Assembly (NCBI RefSeq): GCF_002093115.1
Contig: NZ_NAAD01000001.1
Location: forward strand, 1 to 64,000
Source of the DNA: Geothermobacter hydrogeniphilus
Lineage (GTDB): Bacteria > Desulfobacterota > Desulfuromonadia > Desulfuromonadales > Geothermobacteraceae
Reading direction: 5' to 3'
Length of the DNA stretch: 64,000 bases
A model generated the notes under the pieces. The model worked only from the letters and a program-made list of their open reading frames with translations, did not search any database and had not been told where the DNA came from. Of this stretch, positions 6,850-14,242 are shown one piece after another. Position numbers and translations under genes: made by a program. How positions within the stretch are numbered: position 1 is the stretch's first letter; the number at the start of each line of letters is the position of its first letter.

Positions 6850-9525
6850 ATGGACGTTATCACCACCCACATCAATGCCGATTTCGACTGTCTTGGCGCC
6901 ATGGTGGCAGCGCGCAAGCTGTACCCGGACGCCGAGATGGTTTTTCCCGGCTCGCAGGAACGCAACCTGCGGGAATTCTTCCTGCGCAGCACCATCTACG
7001 CCTACGACTTCAAGCGCCTGCGCGACATCGATATGGAGCAGGTCGAACGGCTGATCCTGGTCGACGTCCGGCAGTCGGACCGCATCGGACCTTTCGGCGA
7101 GGTCGCCCGCCGGCCCGGTGTTGAGGTGCATATCTACGATCATCATCCGACCGGACCCGGCGACCTCCATGGGACTTATGAAGTGATCAGGCCGGTGGGG
7201 TCAACCGTTACGCTCTTCTGCCAGTTGTTCGCCGAACAGCAGATCCGTCCCGATGCCGATGAGGCGACGCTGATGATGCTCGGTCTCTATGAAGATACCG
7301 GCAGCCTGCAGTTCAGTTCCACCACCCGCGCCGATTTCGAAGCCGCCGCCTTTCTGCTCGATTGCGGCGCGGCGCTCTCCGCGGTCGCGGATTTTCTGAC
7401 TCAGGAGTTGACCGCCGACCAGGTCGGGCTGCTGCACCAGTTGCTGCAGAACCGCCAGATCCTGACTGTCAACGGTCATGAGATCTGCATCAGTCAGGCG
7501 ACCAGTGAACAGTATGTCGGTGACCTGGCGGTGCTGGCGCACAAGCTCAAGGATATGGAGAATCTTGACGCCCTGATCATCGCGGTGCGGATGGCGGACC
7601 GGATTTTTCTGGTCGGCCGGTCGCGTATCCCCGAGGTCCATGTCGGCGCCATTCTCGAGGAATTCGGTGGTGGCGGTCATCCCTTCGCCGCTTCGGGCAC
7701 CGTGCGCGACCAGACGCTGGTTCAGGTACTTGACCGTCTGCCGCAGGTTCTGCAGCGCCAGGTCCGTCCGCGCTGGCTGGCCGGGCAGCTGATGTCCAGC
7801 CCGGTCAAGTCGGTCGCCGCCGGGGAAACCATCGGCACCGCGCGTGAATTGTTGAATCGTTACAATGTCAATGTCCTGCCGGTACTCGATGACACCGGTC
7901 AGGTTGTCGGCCTGATCAGTCGGCAGACGGTCGACAAGGCGGCCCATCACGGCCTTCAGGCCCATTCGGTCGGCAGCTACATGGATGGTTCTTTCACCAC
8001 GGTCAGTCCCGAAACGCCGCTGCACCAGCTGCAGGAACTGATCGTGGCCGACAACCAGCGCCTGGTGCCGGTTGTCGAGGAGGGGCGGCTGGTCGGGGTA
8101 TTGACTCGCACCGATCTGTTGCGGCAGCTGCTTTCCTTTGAACAGCACCCGCACGGGCAGGCGCTTCCGGGGCAACGCCGGATGGGCGGTCCATGGCTGA
8201 AAAAAAAGCAGCTCGGACGGTTCATGCGCGAACGTCTGCCGCGGGATCTCCAGCAGCGGCTGCGCAGTTTCGGTCGGGTCGGTGAAGAGCTGGGGGCGCA
8301 GGTCTACCTGGTTGGCGGCATGGTCAGGGACCTGCTGCTGCGGCAGGATAATTTTGATGTCGACCTGGTGGTGGAAGGAGACGGCATCGCTTTTGCCCGC
8401 GAAATCGCCGCCCGGGAAGGCTGTCGGTTGCGGACCCATCAGAAATTCGGCACCGCGGTGCTGATCTTTGCTGATGGATTCAAGGTCGATGTCGCCTCGG
8501 CGCGGATGGAGTACTACCAGCAGCCGGCGGCGCTGCCGACGGTTGAATATGCCTCGATCAAGCTGGACCTGTTCCGGCGGGATTTCACCATCAACACCCT
8601 GGCCATCGCCCTGAACGAGGGCAGTTTCGGCGAACTGCTGGATTTCTTCGGCGGCCAGCGGGACCTCAAGGACCGCGCCGTGCGGGTGCTGCACAATCTC
8701 AGTTTTGTCGAGGACCCGACCCGTGTCTATCGGGCGGTTCGTTTTGAACAGCGCCTCGGGTTCCGCATGGGGCGGCCGACCGAACACCTGCTGCGCAGTG
8801 CCGTGCGCCAGGGGTTCATCGAACGGGTCGGCGGTAATCGCCTGTTTCGCGAACTGGAGCTGATTCTACGGGAACCCGATCCCTGGCCGGCTATCCAGCG
8901 GATGGCTGATCTTGACCTGCTCAAGTACATTCATCCGAATCTGAAAGTCGATGCCCGGATGCCGGGGCTGGTGGCTGAAACCCGCAGGGTTGTTCACTGG
9001 TATCAATTACTCTACCTGCATCAACCCTGTGAACCCTGGTTGGTTTTTCTGCTCAGCCTGACGGCCAGGCTCGACGATGACAGCATGCTCGGGATGTGCC
9101 GTCGACTGAAGGTGGCCCCCCGCTTCCTGGACCTGTTGTGCGAGCAGCGTCGTGCTGCCAAGAAGGTGCTGGCCGGGCTCAGGCGCCGGGTGAGGCGCGG
9201 AACAGAACCGAAAGCGAGTGATCTGTACCGGATGCTTCGCCCGCTGGACAGCGAGATGCTGCTTTTCCTGATGGCCCTGGGCGATGACAGTATCCGCCAG
9301 TGGGTGGGACACTATCTCTCCAGCCTGCAGCAGGTCCGCTGTGAATTGAACGGCCATGACCTCGAACGGCTCGGCCTTCCTCCCGGCCCCCTGTTCCGGG
9401 AGATTCTCGATACCCTGCTTGCCGGGCGCCTCAATGGCCGTCTGCACAGCCGCGATGATGAACTGGCCCTGGTGCGAAAACGTTTTCTGCGTTGCCGTTC
9501 CGAACCAGGTGCCACCGTTGATTGA
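6850..9525 (+). CDS. DHH-CBS-tRNA nucleotidyltransferase/poly(A) polymerase fusion
   Basis: An 891-residue multidomain protein. A DHH phosphoesterase part comes first (HINADFDCLG at the start, DHHPTG near residue 97, DHHA1 motif FGGGGHPFAASG near 272). Two CBS domains follow (about 313-427). The last part is a class II nucleotidyltransferase (VYLVGGMVRDLLL near 486, the metal-binding DVDLVV, RRDFTINTLA) with a helical tail. The fusion is known in Geobacter relatives, where C-adding and A-adding tRNA enzymes and poly(A) polymerase are separate proteins; which activity this copy has is not decidable here. The ATG at 6850 lacks a Shine-Dalgarno. Upstream in-frame ATGs lie inside repeat A2 and are rejected. 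Confidence 0.9.
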   Translation: MDVITTHINADFDCLGAMVAARKLYPDAEMVFPGSQERNLREFFLRSTIYAYDFKRLRDIDMEQVERLILVDVRQSDRIGPFGEVARRPGVEVHIYDHHPTGPGDLHGTYEVIRPVGSTVTLFCQLFAEQQIRPDADEATLMMLGLYEDTGSLQFSSTTRADFEAAAFLLDCGAALSAVADFLTQELTADQVGLLHQLLQNRQILTVNGHEICISQATSEQYVGDLAVLAHKLKDMENLDALIIAVRMADRIFLVGRSRIPEVHVGAILEEFGGGGHPFAASGTVRDQTLVQVLDRLPQVLQRQVRPRWLAGQLMSSPVKSVAAGETIGTARELLNRYNVNVLPVLDDTGQVVGLISRQTVDKAAHHGLQAHSVGSYMDGSFTTVSPETPLHQLQELIVADNQRLVPVVEEGRLVGVLTRTDLLRQLLSFEQHPHGQALPGQRRMGGPWLKKKQLGRFMRERLPRDLQQRLRSFGRVGEELGAQVYLVGGMVRDLLLRQDNFDVDLVVEGDGIAFAREIAAREGCRLRTHQKFGTAVLIFADGFKVDVASARMEYYQQPAALPTVEYASIKLDLFRRDFTINTLAIALNEGSFGELLDFFGGQRDLKDRAVRVLHNLSFVEDPTRVYRAVRFEQRLGFRMGRPTEHLLRSAVRQGFIERVGGNRLFRELELILREPDPWPAIQRMADLDLLKYIHPNLKVDARMPGLVAETRRVVHWYQLLYLHQPCEPWLVFLLSLTARLDDDSMLGMCRRLKVAPRFLDLLCEQRRAAKKVLAGLRRRVRRGTEPKASDLYRMLRPLDSEMLLFLMALGDDSIRQWVGHYLSSLQQVRCELNGHDLERLGLPPGPLFREILDTLLAGRLNGRLHSRDDELALVRKRFLRCRSEPGATVD

Positions 9526-9550
9526 CTTGTCCCGGGCGGTTTGCTAAAAC

Positions 9551-9666
9551 CTGATGGCGTCGCAAAAACTCACCAGCAGCTGCGTTGCTGCGCTTGTCTT
9601 GCTGCTTCGACGTACGTCAGTGCGCCTCATTGCCCGACAAACGCACGCCTTGCTGCCTCAGCCAAC
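9551..9666. repeat. Palindromic repeat family C, copy C2
   Basis: It starts with CTGATGGCGTCGCAAAAAC, which recurs exactly at 50645. The centre is the palindrome GACGTACGTC near 9609-9618, with partly matching arms (GTCTTGCTGC against inverted GGCAGCAAGGCG). A small extra hairpin AACAACATTACGTTGTT follows. Boundaries are approximate. It fills most of the gap before the M50 protease gene. Confidence 0.6.
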
Positions 9667-9761
9667 AACATTACGTTGTTGCGAAAGCATCAAAACCTGA
9701 ACAACCTTTCGCTGCCGATTGCCGGCACAGCCCTCAACCCTGTCGAGAAAGATCACCGCTT

Positions 9762-10445
9762 TTGGAAACCCTGATTGCCAAAATCTCGATCATGCTGGTA
9801 CCGGCCCTGTTTGCCATCACCCTGCATGAGGTCGCCCACGGATTTGTCGCGGAAAAACTGGGCGACCCGACGGCGCGACTGCTGGGGCGGTTGACCCTCA
9901 ACCCTTTCCGCCATCTCGACCCGATCGGCACCCTGGCCCTGGTGCTGTTCGGCTTCGGCTGGGCACGGCCGGTACCGGTCAATTTCGGCAACCTTCGCAA
10001 CCCGCGCCAGGGAATGGTCCTGGTGGCGTTGGCCGGTCCGGCGGCCAACCTGTTGATCGCCGTACTCTCGGCCCTGTTGCTGCGGGTGGTTTTTCTTTAC
10101 GGTGGACGTTTTGCCGGCGACATGGCCTTCGACCATGTTCTGCAACCGGTTGCCCTGATGATCGCCTCCAGTCTTTTCATCAATGTTCTGCTCGGTATCT
10201 TCAATCTCTTTCCTTTACCGCCTCTCGACGGTGGTCGGGTGATGGTCGGTCTGCTGCCGGAACGTTACGGCATGCAGCTGGCGCGGCTGGAACCGTTCGG
10301 TTTCGTTCTGGTCCTGGTCCTGATCTTCTACACCCCGATCTGGAGCGGGTTTCTCGGCCCGTTGATCTGGTCCCTGGTCGCCGTACTTTCCGGTCCGGCG
10401 GCCCCGGTGGTTCATCAGATGGCCGGCATCCTGGTTGGGCGGTAG
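9762..10445 (+). CDS. Site-2 protease family (M50) membrane metalloprotease
   Basis: A 227-residue integral membrane protein. HEVAH near residue 20 is the zinc-binding HExxH motif within the first membrane helix. LPPLDGGRVM near 150-160 supplies the third ligand (NPDG-like DGGR). There are about five to six hydrophobic helices. The TTG at 9762 was chosen because ETLIAKISIMLVPALFAITLHEVAHG begins as in relatives; the 59 upstream codons come from repeat C2 sequence. This short M50 type commonly precedes scpA, and here the gap is 2 nt. Its substrate is unknown. Confidence 0.88.
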   Translation: METLIAKISIMLVPALFAITLHEVAHGFVAEKLGDPTARLLGRLTLNPFRHLDPIGTLALVLFGFGWARPVPVNFGNLRNPRQGMVLVALAGPAANLLIAVLSALLLRVVFLYGGRFAGDMAFDHVLQPVALMIASSLFINVLLGIFNLFPLPPLDGGRVMVGLLPERYGMQLARLEPFGFVLVLVLIFYTPIWSGFLGPLIWSLVAVLSGPAAPVVHQMAGILVGR

Positions 10446-10447
10446 CG

Positions 10448-11218
10448 ATGAACCTTGATATCAAGCTGGAGAATTTCGAGGGGCCGCTTGATCTGCTGCT
10501 GCACCTGATCAAAAAGAATGAAATGGAGATCTGGGATATCCAGGTTACCCGCATTACCGAGCAGTATCTCGCGATCCTTGACGCCATGCACCATATGAAC
10601 CTCGATGTCGCCGGTGAATTTCTGGTGATGGCCTCAACCCTGCTGTACATCAAATCGAAGCTGCTGCTGCCGCCGTCGGAAGATGAACTGGTCGAAGAGG
10701 AAGAGGAAGATCCGCGCGCCGAACTGGTCAGACGTCTGCTTGAATACCAGAAATACAAGGACGCCGCCCTTGATCTCGATGAGCGTGAACTGCTCGGTCG
10801 TGATGTCTTTGCCCGCAAGTTCACCGCTCCCGAGCTGGCCGTGGAAGAGGAAGATGCCGGTTTCTACGAGGTCGGTATCTATGACCTGGTCGAGGCATTG
10901 CAGGATATTCTCGCCCGGGCGCCGCGGGATGTTGCCCATGAGGTCGGGCTGGAACAGGTTTCGATTGCCGAACGCATCAACCATATCCTCGGCCTGTTGA
11001 GTGGTTGCGACAGTCTGGCCTTCAGCGATCTGTTTCAGGAGAAACCGCGCCGCAATGACGTCATTGCCACATTTCTGGCGATGCTGGAACTGGTCAAGAT
11101 GCGCACCGTCAAACTGATGCAGAATGATCGTTGCGGTTCGATCTGGCTTTTTCCGATTGCCGATGCCGAGCCCCTGAATGGTTCCCTGCCGGAGGAGGAC
11201 AGCCTTGGATATCACTGA
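10448..11218 (+). CDS. scpA: Segregation and condensation protein A
   Basis: A 256-residue kleisin that joins SMC and ScpB in the bacterial condensin complex. The start (IKLENFEGPLDLLLHLIKKNEMEIWDIQ) is the SMC-neck-binding ScpA N-terminal domain. The acidic linker DELVEEEEEDPRAELV and the C-terminal winged-helix region follow. It overlaps scpB by 14 bp. Confidence 0.97.
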   Translation: MNLDIKLENFEGPLDLLLHLIKKNEMEIWDIQVTRITEQYLAILDAMHHMNLDVAGEFLVMASTLLYIKSKLLLPPSEDELVEEEEEDPRAELVRRLLEYQKYKDAALDLDERELLGRDVFARKFTAPELAVEEEDAGFYEVGIYDLVEALQDILARAPRDVAHEVGLEQVSIAERINHILGLLSGCDSLAFSDLFQEKPRRNDVIATFLAMLELVKMRTVKLMQNDRCGSIWLFPIADAEPLNGSLPEEDSLGYH

Positions 11219-11798
11219 TCTGAAAGGAATGCTGGAAGCGATGGTGTTCGTTTCCGATGTCCCGCTCAAGGCTGACCGGTTGGCCGAACTGGTCGCCTGT
11301 GACCGCGCTCTGGTGCAATCCGCCCTGCAGGAACTGGCCGAAGAGTATCACCGGCGTGACGGTGGCATCAGGCTGGCCGAGGTTGCCGGCGGTTACCAGT
11401 TCCGCACCGCGGCCCGTCATGTCGAGGCGGTGCGACAGCTCAATTGCAGCAAACCGTTCCGGTTTTCCCGGGCGGCACTGGAGAGCCTGGCCATCATCGC
11501 CTATCGTCAGCCGGTAACTCGTGGTGATGTCGAGTATCTGCGGGGGGTCGATTCCGGCGGGGTGATCAAGACTCTGCTTGACAAACACCTGATCCGTATT
11601 CTTGGCAAGAAGGAAGTTGCCGGCAGACCCTTGATTTACGGCACCACGCGCGAATTCCTGGAGGTGTTCGGTCTGCGCAGTCTCAATGATCTGCCGACTC
11701 TGAAGGAATTCAGTGAAATTGATCTCGATCAGGAAATTGCCGATCTTCCGTTGCCGTTTACGGCCGATGATCAGGCTGCAGAGGAGTCGTCGGTCTGA
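11205..11798 (+). CDS. scpB: Segregation and condensation protein B
   Basis: A 197-residue partner of ScpA with two winged-helix domains. It includes LESLAIIAYRQPVTRGDVEYLRGVDS, the family signature, and GRPLIYGTT near the end. The start is TTG at 11205, preceded by GGAGGAGG at 11191-11198 with good spacing, overlapping the scpA 3' end. An ATG 24 nt upstream in frame (11178) has no Shine-Dalgarno and adds a basic segment not typical of ScpB. Confidence 0.95.
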   Translation: MDITDLKGMLEAMVFVSDVPLKADRLAELVACDRALVQSALQELAEEYHRRDGGIRLAEVAGGYQFRTAARHVEAVRQLNCSKPFRFSRAALESLAIIAYRQPVTRGDVEYLRGVDSGGVIKTLLDKHLIRILGKKEVAGRPLIYGTTREFLEVFGLRSLNDLPTLKEFSEIDLDQEIADLPLPFTADDQAAEESSV

Positions 11799-11816
11799 GC
11801 CGGCGGTGTGATTGCC

Positions 11817-12527
11817 ATGGCGGAACGCCTGCAGAAAGTCATCGCCGCGGCCGGTCTCTGTTCGCGGCGCACCGCCGAGGAATGGATCCGGGCGGGGCGG
11901 GTTACGGTCAACGGGGAGATGCCCAATCTCGGTTGCCGGGTTGATCCCGCCGTTGACGTGGTGCTGGTGGACGGCCGACCGTTGCCGGGAGCGGCTGAAA
12001 AAGTCACCCTGCTGCTCAATAAACCGACTGGTTGCGTGACCACCGTCAGCGACCCGCAGGGTCGGCGAACCGTCCTCGACCTGCTGCCGCCGCATCTGCC
12101 GCGGCTGTTCCCGGTGGGTCGCCTCGATTACAATACCGAAGGGCTGCTGCTGCTGACCAACGACGGTGAACTGGCCCAGCATCTTGCTCACCCGCGTCAC
12201 AAGGTGGAAAAAACCTACCTGGTTCGAATCCGGGGTGCGGTGACCGCGGAGATCCGTCGCAAGCTGGAGCGTGGCGTGGCGCTTGCTGACGGGATCACGG
12301 CTCCGGCCGTGGTTCGCGTCCGGGGTAGTTCGGGGGGGCACGCCTGGCTGGAAATCACGATCCGTGAAGGACGCAATCGGCAGGTTCGCAGGATGTGTGA
12401 AGCGGTCGGTTTGTCGGTCAGCCGGTTGAAGCGCATCCGCCTGGGATTTCTGGATCTGGGCGACCTGCCGACCGGAAAAATGCGGATTTTGAATGCCGGG
12501 GAGATCGATCGTTTGAAAAGCCTTTAG
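11817..12527 (+). CDS. rluB: 23S rRNA pseudouridine synthase (RsuA/RluB family)
   Basis: A 236-residue enzyme with an N-terminal S4 RNA-binding domain (AERLQKVIAAAGLCSRRTAEEWI) and a pseudouridine synthase domain. The catalytic Asp is in GRLDYNTEGLLLLTNDGEL. The C-terminal REGRNRQVRRMCEAVG is typical. Position after scpA-scpB supports RluB, which modifies 23S rRNA U2605 in E. coli. An alternative GTG start at 11808 adds three residues. Confidence 0.9.
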   Translation: MAERLQKVIAAAGLCSRRTAEEWIRAGRVTVNGEMPNLGCRVDPAVDVVLVDGRPLPGAAEKVTLLLNKPTGCVTTVSDPQGRRTVLDLLPPHLPRLFPVGRLDYNTEGLLLLTNDGELAQHLAHPRHKVEKTYLVRIRGAVTAEIRRKLERGVALADGITAPAVVRVRGSSGGHAWLEITIREGRNRQVRRMCEAVGLSVSRLKRIRLGFLDLGDLPTGKMRILNAGEIDRLKSL

Positions 12528-12546
12528 AACTTGTCATAATATGAAT

Positions 12547-12708
12547 CCTGAATCCGTGAGCCCCTTGTCGGCGGATAGCGCCAGTCATTGACCTGCCTGA
12601 GCTTCCCAGAAATGACCAGCGAACCTGTGGGTGCGCTTTAAATTTTTGGCAATCCCATTCAGGCCAAGCACTTACGCTCTCCATCCGACAGGAACCCACC
12701 GATTCGGG
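12547..12708. repeat. Palindromic repeat family A, copy A3 (full length)
   Basis: 162 bp, the same length as A2, from CCTGAATCCGTGAG to CCCACCGATTCGGG. It diverges from A2 at scattered sites, but tip changes on one side often keep pairing with the other (CCGTG with CACCG). It fills the rluB-pgi gap. Confidence 0.93.
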
Positions 12709-12755
12709 AAAATGATCGGATTTGATACCTAAGCTTTTCCGGAGGAGGGAACCTC

Positions 12756-14150
12756 ATGTCGATCCGCCTTGACTACACCAATATGCTTGCTGACGCCATC
12801 GGTGAACCTTGCGGCATCAGCCCGAATGAACTGGATGCCCTGCGGAAACCCGCCCAGGCCATCCATCAGGACTTGATGCAGCGCCGTGAGCAGGGCCTGC
12901 TGCCGTTTTACGACCTGCCGTTTGATCGCGTGGTGCTGGAATCTGTGAAACAACTGGGCGACCAGTTGGCCGGACGCTGCAGCCATTTCGTCGTGCTGGG
13001 AATCGGCGGTTCGGCCCTCGGCACCCTGGCGCTCTTTCGCGCCCTGCGTCCTCTTTATCACAACCTGCTGCCTGCTGTTGAACGGGATGGGCGGCCCCGG
13101 TTGCTGATCCTCGACAATGTTGATCCGGCCGGTTTCGGTGAAGCTCTCGACCTGCTGACTCCCGATGAAACCATCTTCTGCGTTATTTCCAAGTCGGGCT
13201 CCACGGTGGAGACCAGCTGTCAGCTGATGATCGCCCGACATTGGCTGGAAACCGCTCTCGGTGACCGCTGGCGCGATCACCTGGTCGTGATTACCGATCC
13301 CGAGTCCGGCAGCTTGCGTGAATTGGCGGAGCGTGAACAGTTGACCAGCTGTGCCATCCCGAGTGGTGTCGGTGGTCGTTTTTCCGTTCTGACTCCGGTC
13401 GGCCTGTTGCCGCTGGCCGTTGCCGGGGTTGATATCGACGCCCTGCTTGCCGGCGCGGCCGAGATGGAGGAACGGGCCACCCGCTCCGATCTGCTGGAAA
13501 ATCCCGCTTATCTCAATGCCGCCCTGCAGGTCCTGTCCTATCGCAAGGGGCAGCATATCTCCGTGTTGATGCCTTACAGTGACCGGTTGCGCGATATTGC
13601 CGACTGGTATCGTCAGCTCTGGGCCGAGAGCCTCGGCAAGCGAACAGCTCTCGATGGCAGCCGGGTGCATGTCGGCCCCACACCGGTCAAGGCGCTCGGA
13701 ACGACAGATCAGCATTCCCAGGTACAACTCTACATGGAGGGGCCCTTCGACAAGGTGGTGACCTTTCTCGCGGTCGAAGACTATGGTCGGGACCTGGTCT
13801 TCCCGGCGTTTCCCGGAGCCGGGCATCTTGATTACCTTTCCGGACGCAGCATGACCGAGCTGATCCAAGCCGAACAGCAGGCCACGGCGGCTGCCCTGAC
13901 CAGTAACGGCCGGCCCAACTGCACCCTGACCCTGGACCGGGTTTCTCCACAGAATGTCGGTGGCCTCGTTTACCTGTTCGAGGTACAGACGTTGTTCGCC
14001 GGTGGATTGTTCGGCGTTGACCCGCTGGATCAACCCGGTGTCGAGGAAGGAAAGAAGTATACATACGGGTTGATGGACCGTCCCGGGTTCGAGGACATGA
14101 AGCAACGTTTCGAATCGATTGTCGGTGGCGTAACTAGGCGCCAACTCTAG
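12756..14150 (+). CDS. pgi: Glucose-6-phosphate isomerase
   Basis: A 464-residue cytosolic enzyme interconverting glucose-6-phosphate and fructose-6-phosphate. Motifs: LGIGGSALGTLALF, SKSGSTVETSCQL (sugar-phosphate loop), LWAESLGKRTA with the catalytic region, and TDQHSQVQLYMEGP. Shorter than the about 550-residue E. coli form, as in many bacterial Pgi. GGAGGAGG precedes the ATG with 7-nt spacing. Confidence 0.97.
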   Translation: MSIRLDYTNMLADAIGEPCGISPNELDALRKPAQAIHQDLMQRREQGLLPFYDLPFDRVVLESVKQLGDQLAGRCSHFVVLGIGGSALGTLALFRALRPLYHNLLPAVERDGRPRLLILDNVDPAGFGEALDLLTPDETIFCVISKSGSTVETSCQLMIARHWLETALGDRWRDHLVVITDPESGSLRELAEREQLTSCAIPSGVGGRFSVLTPVGLLPLAVAGVDIDALLAGAAEMEERATRSDLLENPAYLNAALQVLSYRKGQHISVLMPYSDRLRDIADWYRQLWAESLGKRTALDGSRVHVGPTPVKALGTTDQHSQVQLYMEGPFDKVVTFLAVEDYGRDLVFPAFPGAGHLDYLSGRSMTELIQAEQQATAAALTSNGRPNCTLTLDRVSPQNVGGLVYLFEVQTLFAGGLFGVDPLDQPGVEEGKKYTYGLMDRPGFEDMKQRFESIVGGVTRRQL

Positions 14151-14170
14151 CAAAAATTGTTATTGATCGC

Positions 14171-14200
14171 TTGACAGATCAATGCCTGTTGGTTTAAATT
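14171..14200 (+). promoter_or_regulatory. Sigma-70-like promoter upstream of the TPR gene
   Basis: A perfect TTGACA (14171-14176) is followed by an AT-rich -10 region (TTAAAT at 17-nt or TAAATT at 18-nt spacing) in the AT-rich gap after pgi. Predicted leader about 35 nt. Confidence 0.6.
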
Positions 14201-14242
14201 TCTACTTTACTTTGTGTGTTTTTGCGATCCGAGGGATAGTCC

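Noticed and set aside
7201-8787. 528-residue minus-strand ORF
   Set aside because: Antisense to the DHH-CBS-nucleotidyltransferase gene, Gln/Asp/Arg-rich and without domains; a shadow of its codon bias.
12729-14153. 474-residue minus-strand ORF
   Set aside because: Lies wholly on the reverse of pgi, which has all family motifs.
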